This document shows positions 1 through 5,185 of a stretch of 10,306 nt of DNA, one piece after another; position 1 is the stretch's first letter, and each line of letters opens with the position of its first letter. The translations under genes were made by a program, and so were the position numbers. This DNA comes from Candidatus Peribacteraceae bacterium (GTDB taxonomy: Bacteria; Patescibacteriota; Gracilibacteria; Peribacterales; Peribacteraceae): positions 1-10,306 of the forward strand of contig JAGOUB010000025.1 in assembly GCA_018061525.1 (NCBI GenBank). The letters run 5' to 3'. The notes below the pieces were generated by a model. The model was not told the origin of the DNA and searched no databases. It saw nothing but the letters and a program-made list of their open reading frames with translations.

Positions 1-69
1 GAACAGGCACTGACGGCGCGACGCCCCAAGCGCGGCGAGAAGCGCGGCGGATTCTTCCTGAAGTCATGA
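1..69 (+). CDS. C-terminal tail of an upstream gene, probably ftsW (partial)
   Basis: An open frame enters from the left edge in frame 1 and stops at TGA 67-69, giving 22 residues. The tail is very basic (ARRPKRGEKR) and ends in GGFFLKS. Its stop overlaps the murG start in an ATGA arrangement, which indicates translational coupling and one operon. In many bacteria the gene directly before murG is ftsW, the lipid II polymerase of the division septum, and FtsW proteins often end in a basic cytoplasmic tail. The FtsW identity therefore rests on neighbourhood and tail character only; no diagnostic residue is in the window. Confidence 0.45.
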   Translation, partial: EQALTARRPKRGEKRGGFFLKS

Positions 70-1112
70 CAACCCCGCGCATCCTGCTTGTCGGCGGCGG
101 TTCCACCGGGCACCTGGCGCCGCTGGTGGCGGTCTGGCGCGAGATTGAAAAGCTCGAGCCATCGGCCAAGGTGTTCGCGCTGGCCACCGACCGCGGCACC
201 GACGCCGCCTTCTTGGCGCGCGAGAAGATCCCGTACGCGCTCGCACCCTACCCGTGGCGGACGCTGTGGCTACCGTGGAGCCTGGCGAGAGGCTTTTGGC
301 GGGCAGCGGGCGTCTTGCAGGCCTTCCGACCCACGACCGTGTTGAGCAAGGGCGGCCTCGTCAGCCTGCCGGTCTGCCTGCTGGCAGCGCTCCGGCGCGT
401 GCCGATCGTGGTGCACGAGTCCGACGCGGTGATGGGCGGCGGTACCTCGCTGGTACGGAGATTGGCGCACACCGTGTGCCTCGGCATCGACTCGGGCCTG
501 CGCTCCCCCAACACAGTGGTGACGGGCAACCCGGTGCGCCCCGAGATCACCGCCGGTTCGCGCGAACGGGCGCTGCAGGCAACGGGACTGGAAGGAAAGA
601 AGCCGATCTTGCTCGTGACCGGCGGCAGCCAGGGCGCCGAGGCGGTCAACCGCGCGCTCATCGCCGCATTGCCGCAGCTGCTGCCGACGATGGACGTGAT
701 CCACCTGACGGGCCCCGGCAAGAGCGCCGCGCCGGCGCAGGCGGGATACTTCTCCGCGCCGCACTCGGGCGACGCGATGGGCGACTTCTACGCCGCGGCG
801 GCCCTGTCGCTCATGCGCGGCGGCGCCGGCAGCATCAGCGAGTGTGCGGCCACGGGCACGCCGGCGGTGATCGTGCCGCTGGAGGGCTTGGCCCACGACC
901 ACCAACTCAAGAACGCCGAGCGCGCGGCGGTCGGCGGCGGCTGCGTGCTGCTGCGCCAGCGCGACCTGGAGCGGCTGCCGGAGACGCTGCTCGGGCTCAT
1001 TGGCAACGAAGCGAAGCTGCGCGACATGCGCACCGCCGTCCGCGGACTGCAGTCGCCCGAGGCCGCGCGCCTGATCGCGGGCCTGGTCTTGAAGGCGGGA
1101 GCGGCTCGGTGA
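66..1112 (+). CDS. murG: MurG, lipid II-forming N-acetylglucosaminyltransferase
   Basis: MurG transfers GlcNAc from UDP-GlcNAc to undecaprenyl-PP-MurNAc-pentapeptide (lipid I to lipid II) on the cytoplasmic face of the membrane. The 348 residues match the usual family length and two-domain GT-B form. Visible motifs are the N-terminal glycine loop GGGSTGHLAPL (residues 10-20), SKGG (94-97), HESDA (117-121, at the family's HEQN site), TGNPVR (153-158), the second glycine loop GGSQGA (186-191), RGGAGSISE (251-259, the UDP-GlcNAc region) and DHQLKNA (278-284). The ATG at 66 overlaps the previous stop by four bases, so expression is probably coupled to the upstream gene. The HESD variant is unusual but in the expected place. 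No frameshift is seen. Confidence 0.96.
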   Translation: MTTPRILLVGGGSTGHLAPLVAVWREIEKLEPSAKVFALATDRGTDAAFLAREKIPYALAPYPWRTLWLPWSLARGFWRAAGVLQAFRPTTVLSKGGLVSLPVCLLAALRRVPIVVHESDAVMGGGTSLVRRLAHTVCLGIDSGLRSPNTVVTGNPVRPEITAGSRERALQATGLEGKKPILLVTGGSQGAEAVNRALIAALPQLLPTMDVIHLTGPGKSAAPAQAGYFSAPHSGDAMGDFYAAAALSLMRGGAGSISECAATGTPAVIVPLEGLAHDHQLKNAERAAVGGGCVLLRQRDLERLPETLLGLIGNEAKLRDMRTAVRGLQSPEAARLIAGLVLKAGAAR

Positions 1113-1175
1113 AGAGGAAAAATTGTATTCAAGACCCTTGCAAAACCCGGGGTCCCGTCCGTAGCGTGGAGTCCT

Positions 1176-1832
1176 ATGGTTAAGTTTCTCCTGCCTCTCT
1201 TCGCCCTGGCGCTTCTGCTCATGGGCTGCACACCAAAAACCACCACCACGAACGACCCCTACGGCACCGGTGCCGTGCTGAGCTCCGCCTCTTCGTCCGC
1301 CGTTCCCGTCTCCTCCTCTTCCTCTTCCGCCATGTCCGCCAAGACCTTCTCCGGCGTCACCCTGATGACCGGCAAGCACGTCGTCACGCTCAAGACCTCG
1401 AAGGGCGACATTGTCCTCGAGCTCGACGCCGATCGCGCCCCGATGACCGTCACCAGCTTTGTGACGAACGCCAAGGAGGGCTACTACGACGACCTCACCT
1501 TCCACCGCGTGATCAGCGGCTTCATGATCCAGGGTGGCGATCCCGAGGGTACCGGCCGCGGCGGCGAGAGTATCTACGGCGAGACCTTCCCCGACGAGAT
1601 TGTGGCGCCGATGGAGTACAAGCGCGGCGTGATTGCCATGGCCAACCGCGGTCCCAACACGAACGGCAGCCAGTTCTTCATCATGCACAAGGACTACCCG
1701 CTTCCGCCGAACTACACGATCTTCGGCAAGGCCACCTCCGGCCTGGAGGTGATCGACGCCATCGCCTCGGTGGAGACCGGTTCCCAGGACCGCCCGACCA
1801 CGCCCGTGACGTTCACGGCCGTCGCGAAGTGA
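1176..1832 (+). CDS. Lipoprotein cyclophilin-type peptidyl-prolyl cis-trans isomerase
   Basis: A secreted, lipid-anchored proline isomerase of 218 residues. The N-terminus is a lipoprotein signal: K3, a hydrophobic run, and lipobox LMGC with acylated Cys18. A low-complexity Thr/Ser tether (about residues 19-58, including a six-Ser run at 46-51) separates the anchor from the enzyme. The cyclophilin domain spans about 68-216 and keeps the catalytic and binding signature: FHRV (109-112, catalytic Arg111), FMIQGGDP (116-123, Gln119) and NTNGSQFF (161-168). It resembles the short single-domain bacterial cyclophilins. The gene lies 63 bases after murG and is followed by a strong terminator, so it could be read from the murG operon. 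A weak own promoter is also possible (TTGCAA, 18-base spacer, TAGCGT). A GGAG lies 4 bases before the ATG. Role inferred: folding of exported proteins at the outer face of the membrane. Confidence 0.95.
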   Translation: MVKFLLPLFALALLLMGCTPKTTTTNDPYGTGAVLSSASSSAVPVSSSSSSAMSAKTFSGVTLMTGKHVVTLKTSKGDIVLELDADRAPMTVTSFVTNAKEGYYDDLTFHRVISGFMIQGGDPEGTGRGGESIYGETFPDEIVAPMEYKRGVIAMANRGPNTNGSQFFIMHKDYPLPPNYTIFGKATSGLEVIDAIASVETGSQDRPTTPVTFTAVAK

Positions 1833-1856
1833 GCGGCAACCAAGACTGATCAAGAG

Positions 1857-1882
1857 ACGCCGTCCATCGGGGCGGCGTTTTT
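1857..1882 (+). terminator. Intrinsic terminator after the cyclophilin gene
   Basis: Arms 1857-1865 and 1870-1878 form a 9-bp stem (ACGCCGTCC, with one G-U pair) around a 4-base loop, followed by a T run at 1878-1882. It begins 24 bases after the isomerase stop and closes the + strand unit. The gene on the other strand ends at 1897; its side of this hairpin has no good T run, so termination there is less certain. Confidence 0.88.
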
Positions 1883-1896
1883 CGTTACGGGCGGGC

Positions 1897-2358
1897 TCAC
1901 TTGAGGAAGTTCGCGACCTTCTCCATGGTCTCGGTGACTTGCTCGGCCGAGCTCTTGCCCTGGACCTTCATGCCCAGCCAGCCGACAAGGGAGACCGCAG
2001 CGATACTGCCGGCGACGATGCCGAACTCACGCACACCCAGCGGCACGCGCAGCAACACGAGGCCCAGGCCGACCACACAGGTGGCGAAGACGCCAACGAC
2101 CACGCCGATGGTGAGCGTGACGAGCACGAGCTTCTGGCGGTTGTCGGCGTTGTCCTGGGGCGTGCCCGCGATAGCCGTGAGTAATTCACTTGAGATGATG
2201 ATGGGCTCCTTGCCCCACTGCTTAAAGAGGCTCAGCACCTTGCGCTGGAGCACCAAGCCCACGAGCGACTGGAACGAGACGGCCGTCTTGCCCTCGACGA
2301 TGGCGCGGACGGGATCGCTCTTAAGGGGCACTTCGAGATCGCTCTGGGAGGGGTCCAT
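1897..2358 (-). CDS. Small two-helix membrane protein, unknown family
   Basis: A protein of 153 residues from the ATG at 2358. The frame stays open 33 codons further upstream, but that part would run through a terminator and promoter, so ATG 2358 is preferred. A soluble half of about 75 residues (SQSDLEVPLKSDPVRAIVEG near the start) is followed by two predicted membrane helices: about residues 78-104 (LVLVTLTIGVVVGVF onward) and about 111-132 (FGIVAGSIAAVSLVGWLGM). It ends in a short polar tail with EQVTETMEKVANFLK. I recognise no family. A TACACT box with an upstream TG lies six bases before the ATG, so the mRNA may have almost no leader. It is the last gene of the minus-strand run and converges with the cyclophilin gene. 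It shows no similarity to the three small genes before it. Confidence 0.75.
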   Translation of the reverse strand: MDPSQSDLEVPLKSDPVRAIVEGKTAVSFQSLVGLVLQRKVLSLFKQWGKEPIIISSELLTAIAGTPQDNADNRQKLVLVTLTIGVVVGVFATCVVGLGLVLLRVPLGVREFGIVAGSIAAVSLVGWLGMKVQGKSSAEQVTETMEKVANFLK

Positions 2359-2364
2359 GGCCGA

Positions 2365-2370
2365 AGTGTA
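2365..2370 (-). promoter_or_regulatory. Extended -10 box of the membrane protein gene
   Basis: On the minus strand TGCTACACT gives an extended -10 (TG, one base, TACACT) only six bases before the ATG at 2358. Transcription would start at about the A of the start codon. No convincing -35 is visible, since the upstream 30 bases are the terminator of the preceding gene. Confidence 0.5.
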
Positions 2371-2377
2371 GCACACG

Positions 2378-2406
2378 AAAAAACCGCCACGGCGCAGGGC
2401 CGTGGC
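2378..2406 (-). terminator. Intrinsic terminator of the 2429-2704 gene
   Basis: On the minus strand GCCACGG and CCGTGGC (2400-2406 with 2386-2392, plus one inner G-C pair) form an 8-bp stem with a 5-base loop, followed after GG by six T (2378-2383). It lies 22 bases beyond the stop of the preceding small gene and immediately before the promoter of the next gene. Confidence 0.88.
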
Positions 2407-2428
2407 AGTAGGGGTTGGTTCGGCGCGC

Positions 2429-2704
2429 TCATCGCTTCGCGGGCGGGGCGGTGGCACCGGCGCGCTCTTGCGTGTCGTAGAACCAGGTCTCGGTTTGGCG
2501 GGCCTCCGGATCGTAGACGTCGATCAGGAAGCTGTGCCCGAGAGGCGAGTCGGGATCGAAGACGCGGATGGCATCGATGCGGCGGCCGACGCGGCCCGCC
2601 GTCTCCAGTTGGAAGAGCTGGAGGTGGCGATTACTCAACGCCATGAGCAGGTTGTAGCGGGTAGGACCATCGACGATGGTCTCAACGGGAGTGGTAACGG
2701 TCAT
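2429..2704 (-). CDS. Small protein A, 91 aa, member of a three-gene paralogous set, unknown function
   Basis: I do not recognise a family. The ATG at 2704 has a good ribosome site (AGAGGA, seven bases away). The protein is soluble, with no signal or membrane segment. It starts MTVTTP and carries GPTRYNLLMAL at residues 13-23, then an alternating hydrophobic pattern suggesting beta strands (LQLFQL, IDAIRVF, SFLIDVY, TETWFYDT). The same layout occurs in the two genes upstream: GP[ST], LLxAL, an F-containing strand, an (N/D)(A/G)(I/V/M) turn, and a final strand ending near T/S-x-(Q/R)-x-G. It is the most diverged copy, with two extra residues after the first strand and a longer Ala/Pro/Lys tail. 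It has its own promoter region, leader and terminator. Coding status is supported by the ribosome site, terminator and paralogy; function is unknown. Confidence 0.8.
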   Translation of the reverse strand: MTVTTPVETIVDGPTRYNLLMALSNRHLQLFQLETAGRVGRRIDAIRVFDPDSPLGHSFLIDVYDPEARQTETWFYDTQERAGATAPPAKR

Positions 2705-2737
2705 GTGAAGGTCCTCTGGCGGAGACAGTTGTTCCTA

Positions 2738-2803
2738 CCGCTTGGGCAGCGGCCCGTGCACGCACGGATGCGCGTACGGTACACTAAACTTTCCATTTGT
2801 CAT
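2738..2803 (-). promoter_or_regulatory. Promoter and two-hairpin leader of small gene A
   Basis: On the minus strand TGACAAAT (2796-2803 region) is followed, after exactly 26 bases, by TCCGTG, the same spacing as before small gene C. TAGTGT (2781-2786) sits where C has its TAGTATAAT. The leader hairpin is CCGTG-CGTG-CACGG (2754-2767), followed by a second, CCGCT/AGCGG with a 5-base loop (2738-2752). The -10 is poor, so this may be a weak or activator-dependent promoter. The call leans on its alignment with the promoter of gene C. Confidence 0.5.
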
Positions 2804-2816
2804 CTGCCGGAAGAGC

Positions 2817-2846
2817 AAAAAGACCCGCTGCATGTAGCAGCGGGTC
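2817..2846 (-). terminator. Intrinsic terminator of the 2861-3118 gene
   Basis: A perfect 10-bp stem on the minus strand (GACCCGCTGC, loop of 5, GCAGCGGGTC; arms 2837-2846 and 2822-2831) is followed directly by five T (2817-2821). It begins 14 bases after the stop of small gene B, and isolates B from gene A. Confidence 0.95.
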
Positions 2847-2860
2847 GGGGATCGTGACTG

Positions 2861-3118
2861 TCAGGCGGAGAACGGTCGGCCCTGACGAGTCTCGACGTGG
2901 TAGCGGCAGACGAATTCGCCTTCGGCCGCCGTGTAGGCCGAGCCGAGCATGCCGTGGATCAGCACTTCGCGGCGCATCGTGCCTTCAATGATAGCCACAG
3001 CGTTAATTCCGATGTGGCAGTTCTTGCCATCCACCAGGAAGTCCAAACCGTGGCCGCGCGCGAGCGCATTGCAGAGACTGTCCAGCGAGGGACCGTGAGT
3101 CACTTCCGAGAACGTCAT
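2861..3118 (-). CDS. Small protein B, 85 aa, paralogue of A and C, unknown function
   Basis: The ATG at 3118 is chosen over an in-frame TTG at 3157. It gives 85 residues, matches the MT start of both paralogues, has GGAG nine bases upstream, and leaves the leader hairpin at 3151-3172 outside the coding region. The protein begins MTFSEVTHGPSLDSLCNAL and continues LDFLVDGKNCHIGINAVAI. This aligns with protein C (GPSLQMLLAAL, VTFVIDGESVPFRLNGMQI): shared GPSL, L..AL, F(L/I)VDG or F-V-I-D-G, and N-x-(V/M). The C-terminal half (YHVETRQGRP) matches the final strand of C (YYKTDSQTGK). It differs in having three cysteines (near 15, 29 and 71) and histidines absent in C. There is no signal peptide or membrane helix. 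It is probably a small mostly-beta cytoplasmic protein; function unknown. Confidence 0.82.
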   Translation of the reverse strand: MTFSEVTHGPSLDSLCNALARGHGLDFLVDGKNCHIGINAVAIIEGTMRREVLIHGMLGSAYTAAEGEFVCRYHVETRQGRPFSA

Positions 3119-3150
3119 CGACCGATTCTCCGAACGAGCAGTCTTGATCC

Positions 3151-3172
3151 GCTGCAACCCGAAGGCCGCAAC
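3151..3172 (-). promoter_or_regulatory. Leader hairpin capped by a cUUCGg tetraloop, upstream of gene B
   Basis: In the transcript of gene B, GTTGCGGCC-TTCG-GGTTGCAGC folds into a 9-bp stem (three G-U pairs) closed by C(UUCG)G, an exceptionally stable tetraloop. It lies between the 5'-end hairpin and the ribosome site, 32 bases before the ATG. No T run follows, so it is not a terminator in itself. A regulatory or mRNA-stabilising role is inferred. Confidence 0.6.
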
Positions 3173-3222
3173 ATCCGTCTGAGACGGATATTAGTATTAT
3201 ACAATATATTTATAATTTTGAA
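3173..3222 (-). promoter_or_regulatory. Promoter and 5'-end hairpin of small gene B
   Basis: On the minus strand a perfect -10 TATAAT (3196-3201) follows a weak -35 TTCAAA (3217-3222) across 15 bases in a very AT-rich stretch. Seven bases further the transcript would begin, directly at ATCCGTC-TCA-GACGGAT (3173-3189), a 7-bp hairpin. The hairpin would thus form the extreme 5' end of the mRNA. The TCCGT...ACGGATG core is shared with gene C. Confidence 0.75.
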
Positions 3223-3246
3223 TATGTACCGATTCTTCATTCCATC

Positions 3247-3282
3247 AAAAAGAAGCCCGCTTCCCTCGGAGAGGGAGCGGGC
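3247..3282 (-). terminator. Intrinsic terminator of the 3306-3554 gene
   Basis: The minus-strand arms GCCCGCTCCCTC (3271-3282) and GAGGGAAGCGGGC (3255-3267) form a 12-bp stem with one bulged base and a 3-base loop, followed by TTCTTTTT (3247-3254). It lies 23 bases after the stop of gene C. The plus strand side has TTTT as well, but no gene there needs it. Confidence 0.92.
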
Positions 3283-3305
3283 GGTTTTCGTGTGGCCGAC
3301 TGGCG

Positions 3306-3554
3306 TCAGTCGGTCATGACCTTGCCGGTCTGCGAGTCCGTCTTGTAGTACAACCGCATGTGCTTGTTGCTGGTGTTGTACCCGTTCACGAACCAGATCT
3401 TGCGGCCCCCGCTCTCGATCTGCATGCCGTTGAGGCGGAACGGCACCGACTCGCCGTCGATGACGAAGGTGACGGAGGAGCCGTCGCCGAGGGCGGCGAG
3501 GAGCATCTGCAGGGAGGGGCCGCTGCTGATGACGGGGTTGGCCGGGGTGGTCAT
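3306..3554 (-). CDS. Small protein C, 82 aa, paralogue of A and B, unknown function
   Basis: ATG 3554 is preceded by AAGAAGGA at about nine bases. The protein starts MTTPANPVISSGPSL and has MLLAALGDG, then alternating strands VTFVIDG, VPFRLNGMQI, KIWFVNGYN and MRLYYKTDSQTGK. Comparison with A shows the same ending (A: FLIDVY, then WFYDTQERAG; C: WFVNGY, then YYKTDSQTGK), and with B the same first half (GPSL, FVIDG). It has no cysteines, signal peptide or membrane helix. It is the first of the three cassettes after gltX and has the strongest promoter. I cannot assign a function. Toxin, antitoxin and ribosomal roles were considered but nothing in the sequence supports them. Confidence 0.84.
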   Translation of the reverse strand: MTTPANPVISSGPSLQMLLAALGDGSSVTFVIDGESVPFRLNGMQIESGGRKIWFVNGYNTSNKHMRLYYKTDSQTGKVMTD

Positions 3555-3617
3555 GGGACCGGTTCCTTCTTCTGAATGATCGGGTGTAACCGCCGCGACA
3601 TTGGTTTTGCCACGGCA

Positions 3618-3666
3618 TCCGTACTCACGGACATCATTAAATTATACTATTTTTAGTATTTGTCAA
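3618..3666 (-). promoter_or_regulatory. Promoter and 5'-end hairpin of small gene C
   Basis: On the minus strand a perfect TTGACA (3661-3666) and a perfect TATAAT (3641-3646) are separated by 14 bases, shorter than the usual 16-18. About nine bases downstream of the -10 begins TCCGT-GAGT-ACGGA (3618-3631). A longer-range pairing GCCG..CGGC around TGG-CAAAA-CCA may form a second hairpin just after it. The -35 begins only five bases beyond the gltX stop codon, so gltX and this promoter are almost touching. Confidence 0.75.
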
Positions 3667-3671
3667 ATATC

Positions 3672-5132
3672 TCACTGAGCCTTCTGCAGGCGGGCCAATG
3701 TCTCCTTTTGACCCAGGATTCCCGCCATCTCGGTGGCCCCGGGACTGAATGGCTGGCCGGTGAGGGCGGCGCGCAGCGGCCAGAGCGTCTGGCCGAGCTT
3801 CCAGCCCTTCTCTTCACCCTTGGCGCGCAGCAGCGCGAGCAGCGCCTGGTCGTTCCAGTCGGCGGCGGGCACGGCCTCGAGCGTGGCGATGAGCGTGGCC
3901 AGGATCTCGGGCAACAGCTCGGGCGTGATCTTCTGCTTGGGGTTGGCGAGCAGCTCGACGGAGACCGAGTCGGGCGCGCGGTAGAACGGACGGAGCATGG
4001 CCGCGGCCTCGGCGAAGAACGTCACGCGCTCGCGGATGAGCGCGATCTTGGACGCAAAGTCCTTGTCGCTCTCCACTTCCGGCAGCTCACCCTTAGCCGA
4101 CTCGCGGCAGCGCAGTGCGAATTCCTCGACCGGCAATTTCCGCATCCACTGGCCCTGCAGCCAATCGAGCTTCTGCAGATCGAAGACGGCGCCGGCCTTC
4201 TGCACGCGCTCCAGGCTGAACTGCGCGACGAGCTCCTCCTTGGTGAAGACCTCTTGCTCGGTGCCGGGGTTCCAACCAAGCAGCGCGAGGAAGTTGATCA
4301 TCGCCTCGGGCAGGTAGCCCTTCTGGATGTACTCGCGGACCGAGACGGAGTTCTGGCGCTTGCTGAGCTTGGACTTGTCGGCATTGAGCAGCAGCGGCAA
4401 ATGGCCGAAGCGCGGCGGCGTCCAGCCAAAGGCCTCGTAGAGCAGGATGTGCTTGGGCGTGGAGCTGAGCCACTCTTCGCCGCGCAGTACCAGGTCGATC
4501 TCCATCAGGTGGTCATCGACGACGTTGGCGAGGTGGTAGGTGGGGAAGCCGTCGCTCTTCATGAGCACCTGGTCGTCGATGGTATGCCCCTTGAAGGCAA
4601 CGGTGCCGCGGACGGCGTCCTCGAACTCGACCGTGCGCTCGTGCGGCACCTTAAGGCGGACAACGTGCGGCTCGCCGGCAGCGATCTTGGCAGCCACGTC
4701 CTCCGCCGAGAGCTTGGCGCACTGGCGGTCGTACATCGGCGCCTGCTTTCGCTCTTCCTGCTTCTTGCGCATCTCGTCGAGGCGCTCCTTGGTGCAGAAG
4801 CAGCGGTAGGCGTGGCCACCCTCGATCAGCTTGTCGCAGTGCGTGCGGTAGAGGCCCGTGCGCTCCGACTGCGTGTAGGGGCCGTGGTCGCCGCGCTCCG
4901 AGACTTTGCCGTCTTTGATTGAGACGCCCTCGTCGGGGACGAGGCCGGCCCAAGCTAAGCAGTCGATGAAGTCCTCGACAGCACCTTCCACCTCGCGTTC
5001 TTGGTCGGTGTCCTCGATGCGGAGCACGAACGTGCCGCCGGTTTGGCGGGCGACGAGCTCGTTGTAGAGGGCAGTGCGGAGACCACCCACATGCAGGAGG
5101 CCGGTGGGGGAGGGCGGGAAACGGGTGCGCAT
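3672..5132 (-). CDS. gltX: Glutamyl-tRNA synthetase
   Basis: GltX charges tRNA-Glu (and in many bacteria also tRNA-Gln) with glutamate, using ATP. The 486 residues fit the usual 460-500. The class I signature PPSPTGLLHVGGLRTALYN holds the HIGH-type motif HVGG (14-17). RIEDTD (38-43) and the second nucleotide motif KLSKR (255-259, KMSKS type) are present. A possible zinc site is C111-x-C113, with Y134 and C138. The C-terminal anticodon-binding half ends with the typical LWPLRAALTGQPFSPGATE stretch. The ATG at 5132 is the first start and begins directly with MRTRFPPSPTG, so no longer form is needed. It is transcribed divergently from murB. Whether it discriminates between tRNA-Glu and tRNA-Gln cannot be read here. 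No hairpin terminator follows it. Confidence 0.97.
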   Translation of the reverse strand: MRTRFPPSPTGLLHVGGLRTALYNELVARQTGGTFVLRIEDTDQEREVEGAVEDFIDCLAWAGLVPDEGVSIKDGKVSERGDHGPYTQSERTGLYRTHCDKLIEGGHAYRCFCTKERLDEMRKKQEERKQAPMYDRQCAKLSAEDVAAKIAAGEPHVVRLKVPHERTVEFEDAVRGTVAFKGHTIDDQVLMKSDGFPTYHLANVVDDHLMEIDLVLRGEEWLSSTPKHILLYEAFGWTPPRFGHLPLLLNADKSKLSKRQNSVSVREYIQKGYLPEAMINFLALLGWNPGTEQEVFTKEELVAQFSLERVQKAGAVFDLQKLDWLQGQWMRKLPVEEFALRCRESAKGELPEVESDKDFASKIALIRERVTFFAEAAAMLRPFYRAPDSVSVELLANPKQKITPELLPEILATLIATLEAVPAADWNDQALLALLRAKGEEKGWKLGQTLWPLRAALTGQPFSPGATEMAGILGQKETLARLQKAQ

Positions 5133-5140
5133 CGCGCAGG

Positions 5141-5146
5141 ACTATA
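5141..5146 (-). promoter_or_regulatory. -10 box of gltX, near-leaderless
   Basis: Minus-strand CTGTATAGT places TATAGT eight bases before the gltX ATG. The expected start of transcription is at, or one or two bases before, the ATG, and there is no room for a ribosome site. No clear -35 is visible. Confidence 0.5.
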
Positions 5147-5167
5147 CAGGATACCGGCGGCGGCGAG

Positions 5168-5176
5168 TGGTATACT
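5168..5176 (+). promoter_or_regulatory. Extended -10 box of murB, near-leaderless
   Basis: TGGTATACT is an extended -10 (TG, one base, TATACT). Nine bases separate it from the murB ATG at 5186, which predicts a leader of zero to three bases. GGGGA close to the ATG is too near the expected transcript end to act as a normal ribosome site. The box lies 24 bases from the gltX -10 on the other strand. Confidence 0.55.
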
Positions 5177-5185
5177 TCGGGGACT

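Noticed and set aside
270..1853. A 527-codon open frame on the minus strand across murG and the isomerase gene
   Set aside because: It is antisense to two genes with clear family motifs, is rich in Arg/Gly/Ala/His from high GC, and has no recognisable domain.
3119..3157. TTG start at 3157 for small gene B, adding 13 residues
   Set aside because: It would bury the UUCG hairpin at the coding start, lacks a ribosome site, and breaks the match with the N-termini of A and C.
2429..3554. Toxin-antitoxin or phage-type module reading of the three small genes
   Set aside because: They are monocistronic with separate terminators, mutually similar instead of complementary, and show no toxin, antitoxin, integrase or phage motifs.
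3660..4922. A 420-codon plus-strand frame opposite gltX
   Set aside because: It mirrors the codons of gltX; the protein is a repetitive Leu/Gly/Glu/Val composition without motifs.
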